Shown: positions 6,974-16,272, numbered from the stretch's first letter. The stretch: DNA of 33,331 bases from Acidobacteriota bacterium (GCA_022614735.1 JAKEHZ010000113.1:1-33331), one strand, 5' to 3'. Program-made: numbers and translations. Notes: generated by a model not told the origin, from the sequence alone.

Positions 6974-9121
6974 TCAAATTTTAAATCTCAAATTCACCAG
7001 CTCCGGGTTTCCACTACTCAACGCATCCGCGATTCTCAAGGTAGTTAACGTGGTCAAGACCTGGCTTCGCCACGAAACCGGCATCTCGCTTCCCGTCCTC
7101 ACTGCTTGAATGAACGATGACAACTCCCGATCGAACCCTTTGTCCTGTACGAACCGCCTTAATACTTTTCGTTTTCCGTCGAACCACATCTCCAGCGCGC
7201 GAAAATCATCAAGCACGGCGACGCGGCTGCCGCCGTAGACTTCGATTCGCTCCTTCGGGAAAGCCTTATCTCCAGTGGCGAAATAATTGATGTTCCCGAC
7301 AGACCCATCACTCAGTTTGACTACGATGCTCACTGTATCTGCTCCCTCAGCGCTTCGGTAGGCGAAAACTTCGACGGGGTCGGCATCGGTCAGAAATTGC
7401 AGGTAATCAATGAAGTGGCAAACTTCACCCAAAATACGCCCACCGCCCTCCTCACTTTGAATCCAGCTCTCTCCCGGAATCGCGCCGGCATTGACGCGGT
7501 ATGTGATAGCAAGTGTATCCGCGCCATCAAAAAATTGTTTCAATTCCGACGAGAGGGATGAAAACCGGCGATTGAAGCCGACCATCACACGGCCGTTTGT
7601 TCGCGCTACCGCCTCGACGACTTCTCTCAATCCGTTTTCACTGATGGCGAGAGGCTTTTCAACATAGACTGTTTTACCGGCGCGCACGGCTTCGGAGGTC
7701 ATTTTCGTGTGTCTATCGTGACGCGTCGCGATAATCACAGTATTGATATCGTCGCGAGAGAGCAGTTCGCAATAATCGGTCGTGCAAAATCCGAAGCCAT
7801 ACTTCTCACCGATGGCTTTTGCATTTCGCCCTGTCGCAGTCGCCACGCCAACAAGGCTGACACCCGACGCTTTTGCCAATCGCGGTAATAACACGCTCTT
7901 GGCGAAATTGCCCGCGCCGATTAGACCGAGATTGACCTCATCAGCGCCGCGCCCGGTCTCCAGTGTAATGGTGGTCGACCCGCGTTCGTCACTTCGCGTA
8001 TCGTCATATGTGAGCACTATGCCAAGGTAATCCTCTTTGTTTTTACCAGTGATTATCTCGTAGGCTTGCTCTGCCTGGGCTATCGGAAAATGATGTGTTA
8101 TCAGCCGATCGAGTTTTACAGCTTTTGTTGCCACCAGCCTGAGAAACTCCTGCATATTTCGTTGTTCTGTCCAGCGCACGTAGCCAATCGGATAATCAAT
8201 TCCTTGCTCTTCGTACTGCGCGTCGTATCGTCCCGGACCGTAAGAACGCGAAAGACGCAGCTGAAGCTCTTTTTCGTAGTAGACCTTGCGCGGCACATCC
8301 ATACGTACTGCCCCGACCATTGAAACGATCGCACGGTCACGTGCGATCGCTCCCGCAAGCTCGATTGGATCGTTCGTCTTTGCCGCCGCCGTGACGATGA
8401 CAGCGTCAACACCATGACTATTGGTGAATTGCGCGACAGCTCCTTCGACATTACCGCCACGCTGAATTGCCGTATCAACTCCGAGTGCGAGCGCCAATTC
8501 AACCTTAGCCGGGTCCAGGTCAATGCCGATTGCGCGGCAGCCGGCGGCCTTTAAAATCTGCGCGGTCAATTGTCCGAGTAAACCCAGACCGATCACCGCG
8601 ACCGAATCGCCAAGCTTCACCTCTGCAGTTCTCACACCCTGCAAGGCAATCGCGCCGAGGGTGACGAATGCGGCCTCGTTGAAACATACGCCTTCGGGAA
8701 TCTTGACCGCGAGATTTTTCGGGATGAAGACAGTCTCTGCGTGTGAAGCGTAGTTCATCCCGGCGCATGCGACGCGGTCGCCGACACAAAACTCTTCGGC
8801 GCCACGTCCAACCTCGCGGACTACGCCGGCGCAACTGTATCCAAGGGCGAGCGGTGTTCCCAACCGCGCGCTCACTGTTTGGATCGTGCTCTTCAAACCG
8901 TCGCGCTTGAGCTTATTGATTGTCTGCCGTACCAGGTCTGGCCGTTCTTTCGCTTTTCCAACAAGAGATTTCTGCGCCAGGTCAACGGCCATCTTATCCG
9001 TGCCTGCGCTGATCAGCGATGCGACGTTGCTGACGAGGATGCCGCCGTTCTTGCAGATCGTGTCGGGCACTTCTTCAACTTTGAGCACGCCGGAGCGGAA
9101 GTTCTGAATGACTTGTTTCAT
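6974..9121 (-). CDS. Bi-domain oxidoreductase: Zn-type alcohol dehydrogenase fused to Gfo/Idh/MocA
   Basis: Two NAD(P)-binding enzymes are joined in 715 residues. The first (1-375) is a medium-chain dehydrogenase with GYSCAGVVREVG (94-105), GDRVACAG (114-121) and the Rossmann loop VIGLGLLGQ (176-184). The second (about 395-715) is a Gfo/Idh/MocA oxidoreductase with GLIGAGNFAKSVLLPRL (399-415) and the catalytic-lysine motif EKPLA (488-492). Fusions of this kind recur in exopolysaccharide clusters next to heparinase-like genes, as here. They are presumed to oxidise or reduce a sugar or nucleotide-sugar, but no substrate is established. The ATG at 9121 is 2 nt from inverted repeat E and has no Shine-Dalgarno. 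The last residues (LRFKI) are encoded in an AT-rich, heptamer-like stretch (6969-6995) of TTTCAAA-type units, which suggests the 3' end grew into repeat DNA. Confidence 0.92.
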   Translation of the reverse strand: MKQVIQNFRSGVLKVEEVPDTICKNGGILVSNVASLISAGTDKMAVDLAQKSLVGKAKERPDLVRQTINKLKRDGLKSTIQTVSARLGTPLALGYSCAGVVREVGRGAEEFCVGDRVACAGMNYASHAETVFIPKNLAVKIPEGVCFNEAAFVTLGAIALQGVRTAEVKLGDSVAVIGLGLLGQLTAQILKAAGCRAIGIDLDPAKVELALALGVDTAIQRGGNVEGAVAQFTNSHGVDAVIVTAAAKTNDPIELAGAIARDRAIVSMVGAVRMDVPRKVYYEKELQLRLSRSYGPGRYDAQYEEQGIDYPIGYVRWTEQRNMQEFLRLVATKAVKLDRLITHHFPIAQAEQAYEIITGKNKEDYLGIVLTYDDTRSDERGSTTITLETGRGADEVNLGLIGAGNFAKSVLLPRLAKASGVSLVGVATATGRNAKAIGEKYGFGFCTTDYCELLSRDDINTVIIATRHDRHTKMTSEAVRAGKTVYVEKPLAISENGLREVVEAVARTNGRVMVGFNRRFSSLSSELKQFFDGADTLAITYRVNAGAIPGESWIQSEEGGGRILGEVCHFIDYLQFLTDADPVEVFAYRSAEGADTVSIVVKLSDGSVGNINYFATGDKAFPKERIEVYGGSRVAVLDDFRALEMWFDGKRKVLRRFVQDKGFDRELSSFIQAVRTGSEMPVSWRSQVLTTLTTLRIADALSSGNPELVNLRFKI

Positions 9122-9123
9122 AT

Positions 9124-9225
9124 AAAAGATGTTAGATGCTAGATGCTAGATGCTAGGACGCTCGCCGAGACGCTGGGTGCTAGGTGAGCGTCCTAGCATC
9201 TAGCATCTAGCATCTAGCATCTTTT
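9124..9225. repeat. Long inverted repeat E (40-bp arms of GATGCTA heptamers)
   Basis: Bases 9124-9163 pair with 9186-9225, with one mismatch in 40 and a 22-nt loop. Each arm carries three to four tandem GATGCTA heptamers followed by GGACGCTC. The element fills the gap exactly. Its left arm stops 2 nt before the ATG of the bi-domain oxidoreductase (9121). Its right arm contains the TAG stop of the amidotransferase gene (9214-9216), so the last codons of that gene (KRC) belong to the repeat. TTTT at 9124-9127 on the minus strand is the only hint of a U-run. Confidence 0.95.
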
Positions 9226-11145
9226 GTTTCCTATCCTCTCAGGCAGCGTTTTCGTGATGTATTTACGGTACCATGTATCGAAGATCAAAATCGCAAAGAG
9301 CTCATAAGCGTTGTCTCGACGTCCGCGCTGATGCTCTTGACGCAGGTGAGTGATGTAGTCGTAGTTGAAAATCCCTTCACGCTCGACGTAGTTGCGCGGC
9401 AGCAGCTCGTCGAAATAACGATCCAGTTTCGTCCTCATCCATGCGCCGAGCGGTACATTGAAACCCTTCTTCGGCATCCTCAGATTTTCCGCAGGGATCA
9501 GATCGGCGAAGGCATCGCGCAGTATCACTTTGCTTTTCGCCGCATTCAGTTTGAGATGAAAGGGGATCTGAAAAGCCAGTTCAACTACGCGCGGATCGAG
9601 ATAGGGCACCCGCAATTCCAATGACCACGCCATGCTCATCTTGTCAGAATACTCGAGCAGGTTATCGGGCAGAAAAGTCTCGACATCGAGATAGGAAAAA
9701 CGGTTGCCATCATCCCAGGAAAGCGGAATGCGGTCGAGATGCAATTGCAGGATGCGATGCGAGGAGAGCTGGTCGCCATTGCGGGATTTCAGCAATTTCG
9801 CCTTGCGCTCTTCGTCGAGGTAGTAGACCCACTTCAGATACTGCCTTGCCGGGTCACGATCGAGGCCGTCCAGCAGGGCGCGAATGCGGTGCAGCCTTCG
9901 GTTAGCGAAATTGTCCTGCAATTGCGAGACTGCGGCTAACCCCGCCTGCGCCGCGATGCGGGGAATGAATCGCAAATAACGCATCGCCTTGACAGCGCGA
10001 TAACGCGGATAGCCGCCAAATAACTCATCACCGCCTGCGCCCGACAGTGCGACGGTGACATAGTCACGTGTGTGACGCGAAAGCAGGTATGTCAGATAGA
10101 GCGTCGTGTTGCCGAACGGTTGATCGAAGTATTCGACCAGGTCGAGCATCTCTTCAGGTCGCGAAAGATCGATTGGAAGTTCATGATGCTCGGTTGAAAA
10201 CTTTTCGGCGATACGGCGCGCCTCGTTCCGTTCGTCGTAATAATCCAGATCGTCGCCTTCAAAAAGTACGGTGAAAGATTTGACCGGTTTTGATGAACGC
10301 GATGCCATCAATCCGACGATCACGTTTGAATCGATGCCGCCGGAAAGAAAAGCTCCGAGTGGGACATCGCTGATCATCTGCTTGCAGACAGCATCGATCA
10401 TCAGGGCGCGCAATTCCACCTCTAAATCACGCCTCTTCTTGCGGCGACCGTTTGTTAGCGCGCCCCACTCACCCACATCCCAAAATCTCTCGGTCCTCAC
10501 GATGCGCTTTCCGCGCAAATCATATTCAAGCCAGTGCGCGGGCGGCAGTTGAAAGATCCCGCGAAAAATAGTGTGTGGCGCGGGCACGTAAAGATATGAA
10601 AAGAAGTCGTGTGCGGATTGCCAGTCGATCTCCGGCGTATAGACATCGGCTGCGAGAATAGCTTTGATCTCGGAGCTGAATAGAAAACAGCCGCCGGCTT
10701 CGGTGTAATAGAGCGGTTTGATGCCGAGATGGTCTCGAACGAGGAAGAGCCTTTCGCGCTCGGCATCGTAAAGCGCAAACGCGAACATTCCGTTGAGTGC
10801 TTTGAAAGCCTCGACTCCGCGTTCTTCGTACAGGTGTAATATTATTTCTGTGTCGGTCTCGGACGAGAAGTGATGGCGCGAAGGATCAAGAGAGGACTTC
10901 AACTCGAGGTAGTTATAGATCTCGCCATTAAAGCTGATCCTGAGGTTGCCCGTCTCATCGCTCATCGGTTGCCGGCCGCGCGGAGATAAATCGATGATGC
11001 TCAAGCGGCGATGGCCGAGGGCCAGTTTGTGGCGCGTGAAATGCTCGATGCCCCAATCATCGGGGCCTCGATGAACGAGAGTTGCCGTCATTCGTTCGAT
11101 CACGCCGTGATCATGAGAGCCGGCAATGCCGCAGATCCCACACAT
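9214..11145 (-). CDS. asnB: Asparagine synthase (glutamine-hydrolysing)-like amidotransferase 1
   Basis: This is a class II glutamine amidotransferase of the AsnB family, 643 residues. Cys2 of MCGICG is the glutaminase nucleophile after Met removal. HRGPDDWG (25-32), SFNGEIYNY (71-79) and SETDTE (95-100) form the glutaminase site. The synthetase half has the PP-loop SGGIDS (268-273) and LSGAGGDELFGGYPRY. In polysaccharide loci such enzymes are thought to amidate uronic acids (compare WbpS of Pseudomonas) rather than make asparagine, and that is my inference here. It is coupled to the GT2 upstream: 8 nt separate them, and the TGAGGG before the ATG merges the GT2 stop with a Shine-Dalgarno. The C-terminus ends inside inverted repeat E. 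Confidence 0.93.
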   Translation of the reverse strand: MCGICGIAGSHDHGVIERMTATLVHRGPDDWGIEHFTRHKLALGHRRLSIIDLSPRGRQPMSDETGNLRISFNGEIYNYLELKSSLDPSRHHFSSETDTEIILHLYEERGVEAFKALNGMFAFALYDAERERLFLVRDHLGIKPLYYTEAGGCFLFSSEIKAILAADVYTPEIDWQSAHDFFSYLYVPAPHTIFRGIFQLPPAHWLEYDLRGKRIVRTERFWDVGEWGALTNGRRKKRRDLEVELRALMIDAVCKQMISDVPLGAFLSGGIDSNVIVGLMASRSSKPVKSFTVLFEGDDLDYYDERNEARRIAEKFSTEHHELPIDLSRPEEMLDLVEYFDQPFGNTTLYLTYLLSRHTRDYVTVALSGAGGDELFGGYPRYRAVKAMRYLRFIPRIAAQAGLAAVSQLQDNFANRRLHRIRALLDGLDRDPARQYLKWVYYLDEERKAKLLKSRNGDQLSSHRILQLHLDRIPLSWDDGNRFSYLDVETFLPDNLLEYSDKMSMAWSLELRVPYLDPRVVELAFQIPFHLKLNAAKSKVILRDAFADLIPAENLRMPKKGFNVPLGAWMRTKLDRYFDELLPRNYVEREGIFNYDYITHLRQEHQRGRRDNAYELFAILIFDTWYRKYITKTLPERIGNKRC

Positions 11146-11153
11146 AACAACCC

Positions 11154-12083
11154 TCAGCGTTCAACAACCGTGCGCGTTTCATTTCCCGCGCGTTGATCAT
11201 TCTGCTTCGCAGCCTGCAACTCATACTCATAGAGCTTGGCTGAGATTACTGCCTCGTGCGTCGTCATCAGCGTGCAGAAGATCAGTCCTGGCCGGCCATC
11301 GAGAAACCCGAGCCTCATGATGTACATCCAGATGAAGCGCAGCAATGGCCGGAAAGGAAGCCGCGCCCACAAAAGTTTGATGAACCGTTTTCGTTCGAGC
11401 GGTGAGCCGAAAAATGTCGCCCTGATGCTCTTCGACCCGTGCATGCCGCGCGCGAGGTTGTGATACACGCGTGCATCCCAGTTCGAATAACGATTGTGCC
11501 GTTCAATAAAGTGATAAACGCTTTTGAAATCCTCGTGAAGCAGGTCATTTTTTAGATATTCGGCGCGGCCCTGCAAGACTACATGCTCGTGTGCTTCAAC
11601 ATCGCCGGTGTTTTCAACGTCCTCTGTCTCTAACCGCTCATAACGTCCAAGCCTGTGTTTGAAAAGTCGCAGATTCCAACTCGGATACCAGCCGCAATGC
11701 TTTATCCACCGGCCAAGAAAGATCAGCTTGCGGTTGATGTAATAGCCATCAGCTTTATATGGATCATTGAGCGTTTGCCGGATCTCAGTCTCCAGTTCCG
11801 GTGTTACGCGCTCGTCGCAGTCAACGATCAATACCCATTCGTGTTTGAACGGCAGCTTTTCCAGCGCCCAGTTCTTCTTTTTCAGATGGCCGCCGGAATA
11901 ATCGAATTGCACGATATTGTCCGTATACCGCTTGGCAATTTCGACTGTGCGGTCTGTGCTCCGTGAATCAACGACCCAGATATCATCGGCCCAGGCAACG
12001 CTTTCAAGACAGGCCGCGATATTAAGCTCCTCATTTTTGACTGGGACGAGGATCGAAAGTTGAACGTTAGTTGATTGATGCAT
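11154..12083 (-). CDS. Family 2 glycosyltransferase (WaaE/KdtX-like)
   Basis: This is a GT-A fold enzyme of about 309 residues. It opens LSILVPVKNEELNIAACLES with the nucleotide-binding DDIWVVDSRSTDRT and the DCDE metal motif (VLIVDCDERVTPE). This architecture is shared with WaaE/LgtF-like beta-1,4-glucosyltransferases. The middle has YYINRKLIFLGRWIKHCGWYP, also typical. I use the ATG at 12083 (MHQSTNVQLS). The frame can be extended to a TTG at 12119, but those 12 codons enter inverted repeat F and add nothing conserved. No signal peptide is present. A short hydrophobic stretch near residue 265 may associate with the membrane. It is the first gene of a two-gene block with the downstream amidotransferase. 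Confidence 0.9.
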   Translation of the reverse strand: MHQSTNVQLSILVPVKNEELNIAACLESVAWADDIWVVDSRSTDRTVEIAKRYTDNIVQFDYSGGHLKKKNWALEKLPFKHEWVLIVDCDERVTPELETEIRQTLNDPYKADGYYINRKLIFLGRWIKHCGWYPSWNLRLFKHRLGRYERLETEDVENTGDVEAHEHVVLQGRAEYLKNDLLHEDFKSVYHFIERHNRYSNWDARVYHNLARGMHGSKSIRATFFGSPLERKRFIKLLWARLPFRPLLRFIWMYIMRLGFLDGRPGLIFCTLMTTHEAVISAKLYEYELQAAKQNDQRAGNETRTVVER

Positions 12084-12102
12084 CGTTTCAGGAAAGTAGG
12101 GA

Positions 12103-12240
12103 GAGGGAATACGAAACAAACGAAAATAACGAAATACAGTACGGGGAGCGTAAGCGACCTGCTATTTACCAAGGGCCGCTAAACTAATACCAGGTCGCTT
12201 ACGCTCCCCGTACTGTATTTCGTTATTTCCCTTATTTCCG
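12103..12240. repeat. Long inverted repeat F (38-bp perfect core)
   Basis: Bases 12124-12161 are perfectly complementary to 12191-12228, with a 29-nt loop. Imperfect pairing of AAACGAAAATAA-like units extends outward to about 12103 and 12240. The inner arm holds GGGGAGCGTAAGCGACCTG, different in character from the AAATAACG-like outer units, so the element looks composite. The right flank reaches the stop of the next gene upstream (12232-12234). The left flank lies about 20 nt before the ATG at 12083. Confidence 0.93.
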
Positions 12241-13455
12241 TTTTCTCCTCCTCTTGGATAACGCGCGCTCAACGAGCGTCATCAACCCACTGACATGCTG
12301 ATCCCAGGAGAAATCCCGGCTACGCTCCAAACCCTTTATCCGGAGACTCTCATTCAATCGTTGATCTGTCAGCGCCTTAACACACTGCCCCGCCAATTCG
12401 CGTTCATCGAAGACATTGAAATAAACAGCCGCCTCACCGCACACTTCTCGATGCACAGACATATCTGCCGCGACTACCGGCAATCCCATTGCCATCGCCT
12501 CGACCAATGGATGCCCGAAACTTTCGGAGTACGAAGGACAGATGAACACGTCGCACAACCGATAAAGCCGATGCAGTTTGTCGTAATGCACGCTGCCGAG
12601 CATCGCTATGTCTTCGTGCGCACCCACCCGGTCAATCAAATCGGCAGCAAGTGTCGAATCGTAACCGCCATGGACGGCTCCGCGCCTGATATCAGTCGTC
12701 AGCACAAGCTGAAACTCTTTACCTGTTTCTTCCTTTATTCGCTTCTTGATGATTGGCAGCGCGCGAATCAATGTCTCGAAGTTTCTGAAGTAGTTGTAGT
12801 GACTGACATAGAGCAGGCGATAACAGCTCTCACTTAAATTGATCTTCGCCAGCTTCTCTGCTGGTAATGGTTCAACATTCGATGTGAAAACATCTGAATC
12901 AAAACCGAAATGCAATACCTCGAACTCGTAAGCATTCAAGCCATCGCAAGCGCTAATTCGATCTGCGAAGGCCTTGGTGGGGGTGACGTTTATATCCGCT
13001 TGTTTGATAGAGAATCGCGCCAACCAACTTTTCAGCCGGTGACCGATGAGCGCGGAGTGAAGCCCACGCGATCTTAAATCACACCGGAAGGAATCGGAAA
13101 AGTAGAGATCGTTGCGGCTGAAAAGTATTTGGGGAACCGCTGATGAAAACAGCGCGAAGTTTCCCAGCGAAACAAGCACGTCGATATTTCTCGACGTAAT
13201 GTAACTACGTAGACTCGTCTGTTCCCACCACAATCGTCCGAGCAAGTCTCCGTTGACCGTGACTGTCTCGATTTTGACACGGTCATGAGCAAAACTCTGA
13301 TATTCGTTCAGCTTCTCCGGGGGCACGAGCGCGAAAAAATGTTTAACATCATCACATTCACTCAATCGCGGCAGGATATTTCGCAAATACGTGATCCCGC
13401 CGCCTGCGGTCGAAGCCAGCGCATTGAGCAGCACATTTGCGTAATTCGCGGGCAA
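12232..13455 (-). CDS. Family 4 (GT1-like) glycosyltransferase
   Basis: This 407-residue GT-B enzyme starts NVLLNALASTAGGGITYLRN, a donor/acceptor N-terminal motif common in GT4 mannosyl- and rhamnosyltransferases. The C-terminal half has LLYVSHYNYFRNFETLIRAL and the E-x7-E type donor site CPSYSESFGHPLVEAMAMGLPVV. The start is a TTG at 13455, with AGGTAG 8 nt upstream and 12 nt after the stop of the polymerase gene. A GTG at 13434 is an alternative that would trim seven residues. The last residues (KRRRKRK) and the stop lie in AAACGGAAATAA-type repeat DNA shared with other hairpins of the window, so the tail may be an acquired extension. Confidence 0.88.
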   Translation of the reverse strand: MPANYANVLLNALASTAGGGITYLRNILPRLSECDDVKHFFALVPPEKLNEYQSFAHDRVKIETVTVNGDLLGRLWWEQTSLRSYITSRNIDVLVSLGNFALFSSAVPQILFSRNDLYFSDSFRCDLRSRGLHSALIGHRLKSWLARFSIKQADINVTPTKAFADRISACDGLNAYEFEVLHFGFDSDVFTSNVEPLPAEKLAKINLSESCYRLLYVSHYNYFRNFETLIRALPIIKKRIKEETGKEFQLVLTTDIRRGAVHGGYDSTLAADLIDRVGAHEDIAMLGSVHYDKLHRLYRLCDVFICPSYSESFGHPLVEAMAMGLPVVAADMSVHREVCGEAAVYFNVFDERELAGQCVKALTDQRLNESLRIKGLERSRDFSWDQHVSGLMTLVERALSKRRRKRK

Positions 13456-13467
13456 TTTTTGGACTAC

Positions 13468-14859
13468 CTAATTCTGCGTTCGTGCTGCCGTATATCTCAA
13501 CTCGGGTCTCACGACGCTTCGCGTTTCTCGCACTTCAACCGGACGCCACGCCCGTCGCGCAATGACGCCGGCAATGCTCCCCCAGTACATCAGCGATGTC
13601 AGATTGCCGACGGAAAACATCCAGCTTTCAAAGAATGCATTTGCGGAGCCTGCGACGAAAACCGCAATGAACACCGCGTTGATATTGCGTTCGAGATATT
13701 CGCCTCGCTGCTGTAAGAGGACGAAGGCTTTCGTTCCCACGCGATAGAGAATCAGAAGGAGCAAGATCAGGCCGGGTAAACCCAGATCGCCAAAGATCTC
13801 CAGATAGCTGTTGTGCAGTGCGCGTCCAGCTGCTTCATCCTTGGTAAATGGGAAGACGAGCAGATGTGAAGATGCGAACCCGTAACCTGTCAGCTTCTGT
13901 TTCCAGAACATCGGCCACACGCCGGTCCACATTTCATAGCGCCTCTCCTCGAAGATCTGCGAGGAAAAGTCCGTCACCTGGGCCGTCTTGTCTGTGCCCT
14001 TACGAACGAACTGTGTTAAATCTGTTTTCAAGGTCGGCGAAATTGTGAAGGCAACTGCCAGACAAATTCCAGCTAGAAAAATCTTGAGACGGCTTTGCAG
14101 GTTGACGACGAAGAAGTAGACGACAATCGCGAGCAAGCACGAACTCATTCCGTTGCGAGAGCCGGAGAGCCATAACCCGGCGAAGATCAGCAAGAGCAGG
14201 CAGATGTCCAGCCACTTCTCCCGTCTTTTCTGTGCCACGGCGCGCCAGTGGAAAAGCACATAAGGGGTAATCAGAGCAGAGAAAGTTCCGAACATATTCT
14301 GATTACCGAAGAACCCCGCATACTGGCCCATAATGATCGTTACGCCATAGCCGGACGCTAAAAATAACAACACCATCAAGGGCGCCAGCACTATCCATGC
14401 CGTGCAGTAGTTGAGATGGAAAAAGCGCAGGCAGTTGACACTGCTGAAAAGATAGAACGCCATTCCCCCCATAACTGCAAACGCCAGCAGCGCGAAGCTC
14501 AGCGCGCGCATAAACGAGTAGCTGAAGCTGTCCGCGTATACTGAAGAGATCATCATATCGCACAAGAGCAATACCACGATTGCGCTAAATGCTACGTCTA
14601 TCCCGAACGAGGCAGGTTTCCTCATCTGCCAGGCATACCAGACGAAGATAGCCAGAAGTCCCCACCGCACCAAACTCAACGGACTGAAAGCGCCTTCCGA
14701 CATTGCCGGCGAAATTCCGTAGAATTCTTTGTTAGAGGCGTAGATGAGAAGGATAAGGAAGAACAGACCGTAGGCGCGCAGAAATCGGTCGCGGAAGCGA
14801 AAGCGCAGCAACCAGAGAAAAATCGCAATAATAATGATCAGAACGGGAATGGCCGTCAT
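13468..14859 (-). CDS. O-antigen ligase/polymerase (Wzy/WaaL-like) membrane protein
   Basis: The 463-residue protein has about ten to twelve hydrophobic segments. It carries the Wzy_C/O-antigen ligase signature: GLWLSGSRNGMSSCLLAIV (228-246), a periplasmic loop, and HNSYLEIFGDLGLPGLILLL. Such proteins polymerise lipid-linked repeat units or ligate polymer on the periplasmic side. As the only member in the window it is the candidate polymerase, but ligase cannot be excluded from sequence alone. FFGNQNMFGTFSA (183-195) is a second conserved loop. The ATG at 14859 follows inverted repeat G by about 30 nt. The downstream GT4 starts 12 nt after its stop, so the two are probably co-translated. Confidence 0.9.
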   Translation of the reverse strand: MTAIPVLIIIIAIFLWLLRFRFRDRFLRAYGLFFLILLIYASNKEFYGISPAMSEGAFSPLSLVRWGLLAIFVWYAWQMRKPASFGIDVAFSAIVVLLLCDMMISSVYADSFSYSFMRALSFALLAFAVMGGMAFYLFSSVNCLRFFHLNYCTAWIVLAPLMVLLFLASGYGVTIIMGQYAGFFGNQNMFGTFSALITPYVLFHWRAVAQKRREKWLDICLLLLIFAGLWLSGSRNGMSSCLLAIVVYFFVVNLQSRLKIFLAGICLAVAFTISPTLKTDLTQFVRKGTDKTAQVTDFSSQIFEERRYEMWTGVWPMFWKQKLTGYGFASSHLLVFPFTKDEAAGRALHNSYLEIFGDLGLPGLILLLLILYRVGTKAFVLLQQRGEYLERNINAVFIAVFVAGSANAFFESWMFSVGNLTSLMYWGSIAGVIARRAWRPVEVRETRSVVRPELRYTAARTQN

Positions 14860-14889
14860 TTCTTAACTCGTAAGACTGAATTCACTAAT

Positions 14890-15026
14890 AGGAGGCCGAA
14901 ACTACCAAACAGTTTCAACACAAAGGGTCAAAGGGTCAAAGGGGGATAAATGCTTGAGTTTTTCTTCTTTGACCCTCTGACCCTTTGACCCTTTGTGTTG
15001 AAACTGTTTGGTAGTTTCGGCTTCCT
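14890..15026. repeat. Long inverted repeat G (52-bp arms of octamers)
   Basis: Bases 14890-14941 pair with 14975-15026, with 2 mismatches in 52 and a 33-nt loop. Arms contain tandem octamers ACCCTTTG (or CAAAGGGT) flanked by GAAACTACCAAACAGTTTC, which is itself partly palindromic. The right-arm region 14961-15008 recurs as a solitary arm at 4973-5020. The element sits between the GT4 stop (15070) and the polymerase ATG (14859) on the minus strand. Confidence 0.95.
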
Positions 15027-15069
15027 ATGAAACTTGCCGATTTAATCCGCGTTAATCGTCGCATCCGTG

Positions 15070-16272
15070 TCAATCCGTGGTTGATTTGTACCAATCTTCT
15101 GTGCTTTCGTTTAGACGCGCGGGGCGTTTTTTCACAGATGATTCGACTGCCATCTTTATTCCTTGCGCTGCGCCCTCGATTGACCAGGGTTTGATTTTTT
15201 CGCGTGATCGTAACTGCATTGAATGTCGGAGAGCGTCATCGCCAGCAATCAGCTTCATCGCGCGGGCGAGTTCATCAACTGAGAAACTTTCGAGCGAGAT
15301 ACCGTTATCAACGCCTACCAGATCCAAGGTTGCGCCGCAATCACGATGTGATATCACAGCCAGACCGCAGGCCATCGCTTCGTTAATGACCAGCCCCCAG
15401 GGTTCCTGGCTTGCAGGCAGCACTATCACATCTGCCGTCGCGTAATATAGCGGCAATTCGTCCGGTTCAACTGCTCCTGCAAAGATCACTCGCGGATCGC
15501 CGTCCGCAAGAGCTTTGAGCGAATCACGCTCTTCCCCGGTTCCAGCAATAACGAGGGCAACATAGTGATCCTTCAGTCGTTGCACGGCACGGATGATCAG
15601 GTCGACATTTTTCCTCTTCAATAACCGGCCGACAAAAAGGAAAACGACTTTGTCTGTCAATCCCAGCTTCGCGCGTAATGCGACTGATTCCGCCTTTCGC
15701 GCCTCGCTGGCTTGCGCATAGTATTCATTATCAACGGCAAACCGCGCTTCAAATAGCTGTTCTGTCCTTGCGCCATAAGATTCCCAGAACATCCTGTTCG
15801 CCTGGCCGATAGTGATCAGAGCGGCGGCACGCCGCGTCACTTGGCGCAACCACCATCGTTTGAACACGCGCTTCATCCCGCCGGCAGTGTCACAGTAGAT
15901 ATTCGCATCGCCAACAACCGCAAAAGGTGTGCGGGTGAGCATGGCCCACAGTAGCGCGGTAGTTTGAGGTTTCAGCGTGTAGCCGTAACAGATCAAATAG
16001 TCGGGTCGTTCGCGAAGCAGGATTTGGACGAGCGCGGTTGCCGCAGCCGATGAGCTTCCCAGTCTTTTTCCCAGACCTCGCGTTCTCTGATCGAGAATGA
16101 TCGTTTGATTCGCGTCGCGGGCCTCAAGCTTCTCCTCTTCCCAACCGACATCGCGATTCCAGCTAGAAGAATAACAGACGGTCAATTGCCAGCCTGATTC
16201 ACGACCCAGCTTTTCGAAGAGCGGATTGAAGTAAGGCGCCGGAACGTTATTGAGCAACAACACTCGCATCAT
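15070..16272 (-). CDS. Family 4 glycosyltransferase
   Basis: This is a GT-B enzyme of about 400 residues. The N-terminus MRVLLLNNVPAPYFNPLFEKL fits GT4 enzymes of capsule loci. The C-terminal domain shows FLFVGRLLKRKNVDLIIRAV, then VIVLPASQEPWGLVINEAMACG, where the E-x7-E donor motif is the phosphate/ribose site. I start at the ATG at 16272 (a second ATG follows at 16269). The frame is open to 16383, but the 37 extra codons read through inverted repeat H and give a Cys-rich, non-conserved peptide. No Shine-Dalgarno is obvious. It stands alone between inverted repeats H and G. Confidence 0.9.
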   Translation of the reverse strand: MMRVLLLNNVPAPYFNPLFEKLGRESGWQLTVCYSSSWNRDVGWEEEKLEARDANQTIILDQRTRGLGKRLGSSSAAATALVQILLRERPDYLICYGYTLKPQTTALLWAMLTRTPFAVVGDANIYCDTAGGMKRVFKRWWLRQVTRRAAALITIGQANRMFWESYGARTEQLFEARFAVDNEYYAQASEARKAESVALRAKLGLTDKVVFLFVGRLLKRKNVDLIIRAVQRLKDHYVALVIAGTGEERDSLKALADGDPRVIFAGAVEPDELPLYYATADVIVLPASQEPWGLVINEAMACGLAVISHRDCGATLDLVGVDNGISLESFSVDELARAMKLIAGDDALRHSMQLRSREKIKPWSIEGAAQGIKMAVESSVKKRPARLNESTEDWYKSTTD

